A stretch of 14,183 nt of DNA from an uncultured Oscillospiraceae bacterium (GTDB lineage Bacteria > Bacillota > Clostridia > Oscillospirales > Acutalibacteraceae), in the NCBI GenBank assembly GCA_900556765.1, contig USQH01000026.1:1-14183 (forward strand), given 5' to 3'. This document shows, one piece after another, positions 13,851-14,183 of the stretch. Position 1 is the stretch's first letter; each line of letters starts with the position of its first letter. A program made the position numbers and the translations under genes. Under the pieces are notes generated by a model, which saw only the letters and a program-made list of their open reading frames with translations, ran no database searches and was not told where the DNA came from.

Positions 13851-14183
13851 TCCGACACCTCCTCGTCCGTCAGCGCCAAAAATGCGTCTTCAAAGCTGTC
13901 ACAGCCTGCCGATTTCATTATCTCGTCGGCAGTACCGAGAGCGCTTATCCGCCCCGAACGCATTATGGCGATACGGTCGGCAAGCGACTGTGCTTCCTCG
14001 AGGTAGTGGGTGGTCAATATAACGGTCATCTGCCCTTTTAGCGAAGATATCATTTCCCACAGGCTGCGTCGTGCACGAACATCGAGTCCCAGCGTAGGCT
14101 CATCCAAAAACAGCACCTTCGGTTCCGAAATCAAAGCCATTGAGATGCTGAGTCTGCGCTGCATTCCGCCCGAATAGGCGCGG
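13847..14183 (-). CDS. ABC transporter ATP-binding protein, C-terminal part only
   Basis: Partial gene that continues past the right edge; its start and Walker A motif are outside the window. The visible 111 residues begin in the ABC signature (YSGGMQRRLSIS), followed by Walker B LFLDEPTLGLD, and the switch histidine in LTTHYLEEAQ. The region after IAIMRSGRISALG is typical of ABC-2 exporter ATPases (CcmA/DrrA-like). The protein would power the permease encoded in the overlapping downstream gene. The ATG at 14164 lies inside the signature and is not the start, because the frame stays open to the edge with conserved residues. Substrate (antibiotic, lipid, bacteriocin or sodium) cannot be inferred. 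Confidence 0.93.
   Translation of the reverse strand, partial: RAYSGGMQRRLSISMALISEPKVLFLDEPTLGLDVRARRSLWEMISSLKGQMTVILTTHYLEEAQSLADRIAIMRSGRISALGTADEIMKSAGCDSFEDAFLALTDEEVSE

Noticed and set aside
1..14183. Search for CRISPR arrays, insertion sequences, phage genes, tRNA or rRNA
   Set aside because: No regularly spaced repeats, transposase or integrase motifs, or RNA-gene patterns were seen; all long stretches are explained by core genes.

Overview
The window carries fourteen protein genes (two cut by the window edges) and reads as core-chromosome housekeeping DNA of a Gram-positive bacterium, most likely an anaerobic member of the Bacillota (Clostridia, perhaps Oscillospirales-like). Grounds: a division and cell-wall (dcw) cluster led by mraZ, rsmH and an ftsL-like gene, a class B penicillin-binding protein with two C-terminal PASTA domains, a MurE of the meso-diaminopimelate-adding type, strong AGGAGG-type ribosome sites, non-ATG starts, and an archaeal/clostridial-type Asd. 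The taxon is an inference from gene families and order; no rRNA is present.

Layout. Positions 1-7349 (minus strand) hold the dcw cluster in transcription order: promoter, MraZ-box repeats, mraZ, rsmH, ftsL-like, PASTA penicillin-binding protein, murE, mraY, and the first 120 codons of an ftsW/spoVE-type flippase/polymerase gene running off the left edge. A 169-bp non-coding stretch at 5161-5329, with a promoter candidate and hairpin, separates the first three genes from the rest. Positions 7396-9938 (minus) hold queA then tgt, two queuosine tRNA-modification genes, ending in a clear hairpin terminator before mraZ. The 241-bp queA-tgt gap contains a duplicated copy of the queA 3' end. Positions 9939-10203 form a divergent regulatory region with overlapping promoter candidates for queA and asd. 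Positions 10204-13018 (plus) hold asd-dapA-dapB, the aspartate-to-diaminopimelate/lysine branch, closed by a strong terminator that may serve both strands. Positions 13116-14183 (minus) hold an ABC-2 type exporter: the permease and the C-terminal part of its ATPase, which runs off the right edge.

How the genes fit together. Asd, DapA and DapB make the precursor of meso-diaminopimelate, which the MurE encoded here (DNPR motif) should add to UDP-MurNAc-tripeptide; MraY moves the finished pentapeptide onto undecaprenyl phosphate; FtsW/SpoVE and the PASTA transpeptidase polymerise and cross-link it at the septum with the FtsL-like protein; MraZ probably regulates the cluster through the three 10-bp repeats in front of its own gene. 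murF and murD are absent from their frequent positions beside mraY.

I found no evidence of a new system, mobile element, CRISPR array or RNA gene. The most interesting signals are small: the MraZ-box array, the duplicated queA tail, the overlapping divergent queA/asd promoters with an inverted repeat, and the extra regulatory segment inside the dcw cluster.
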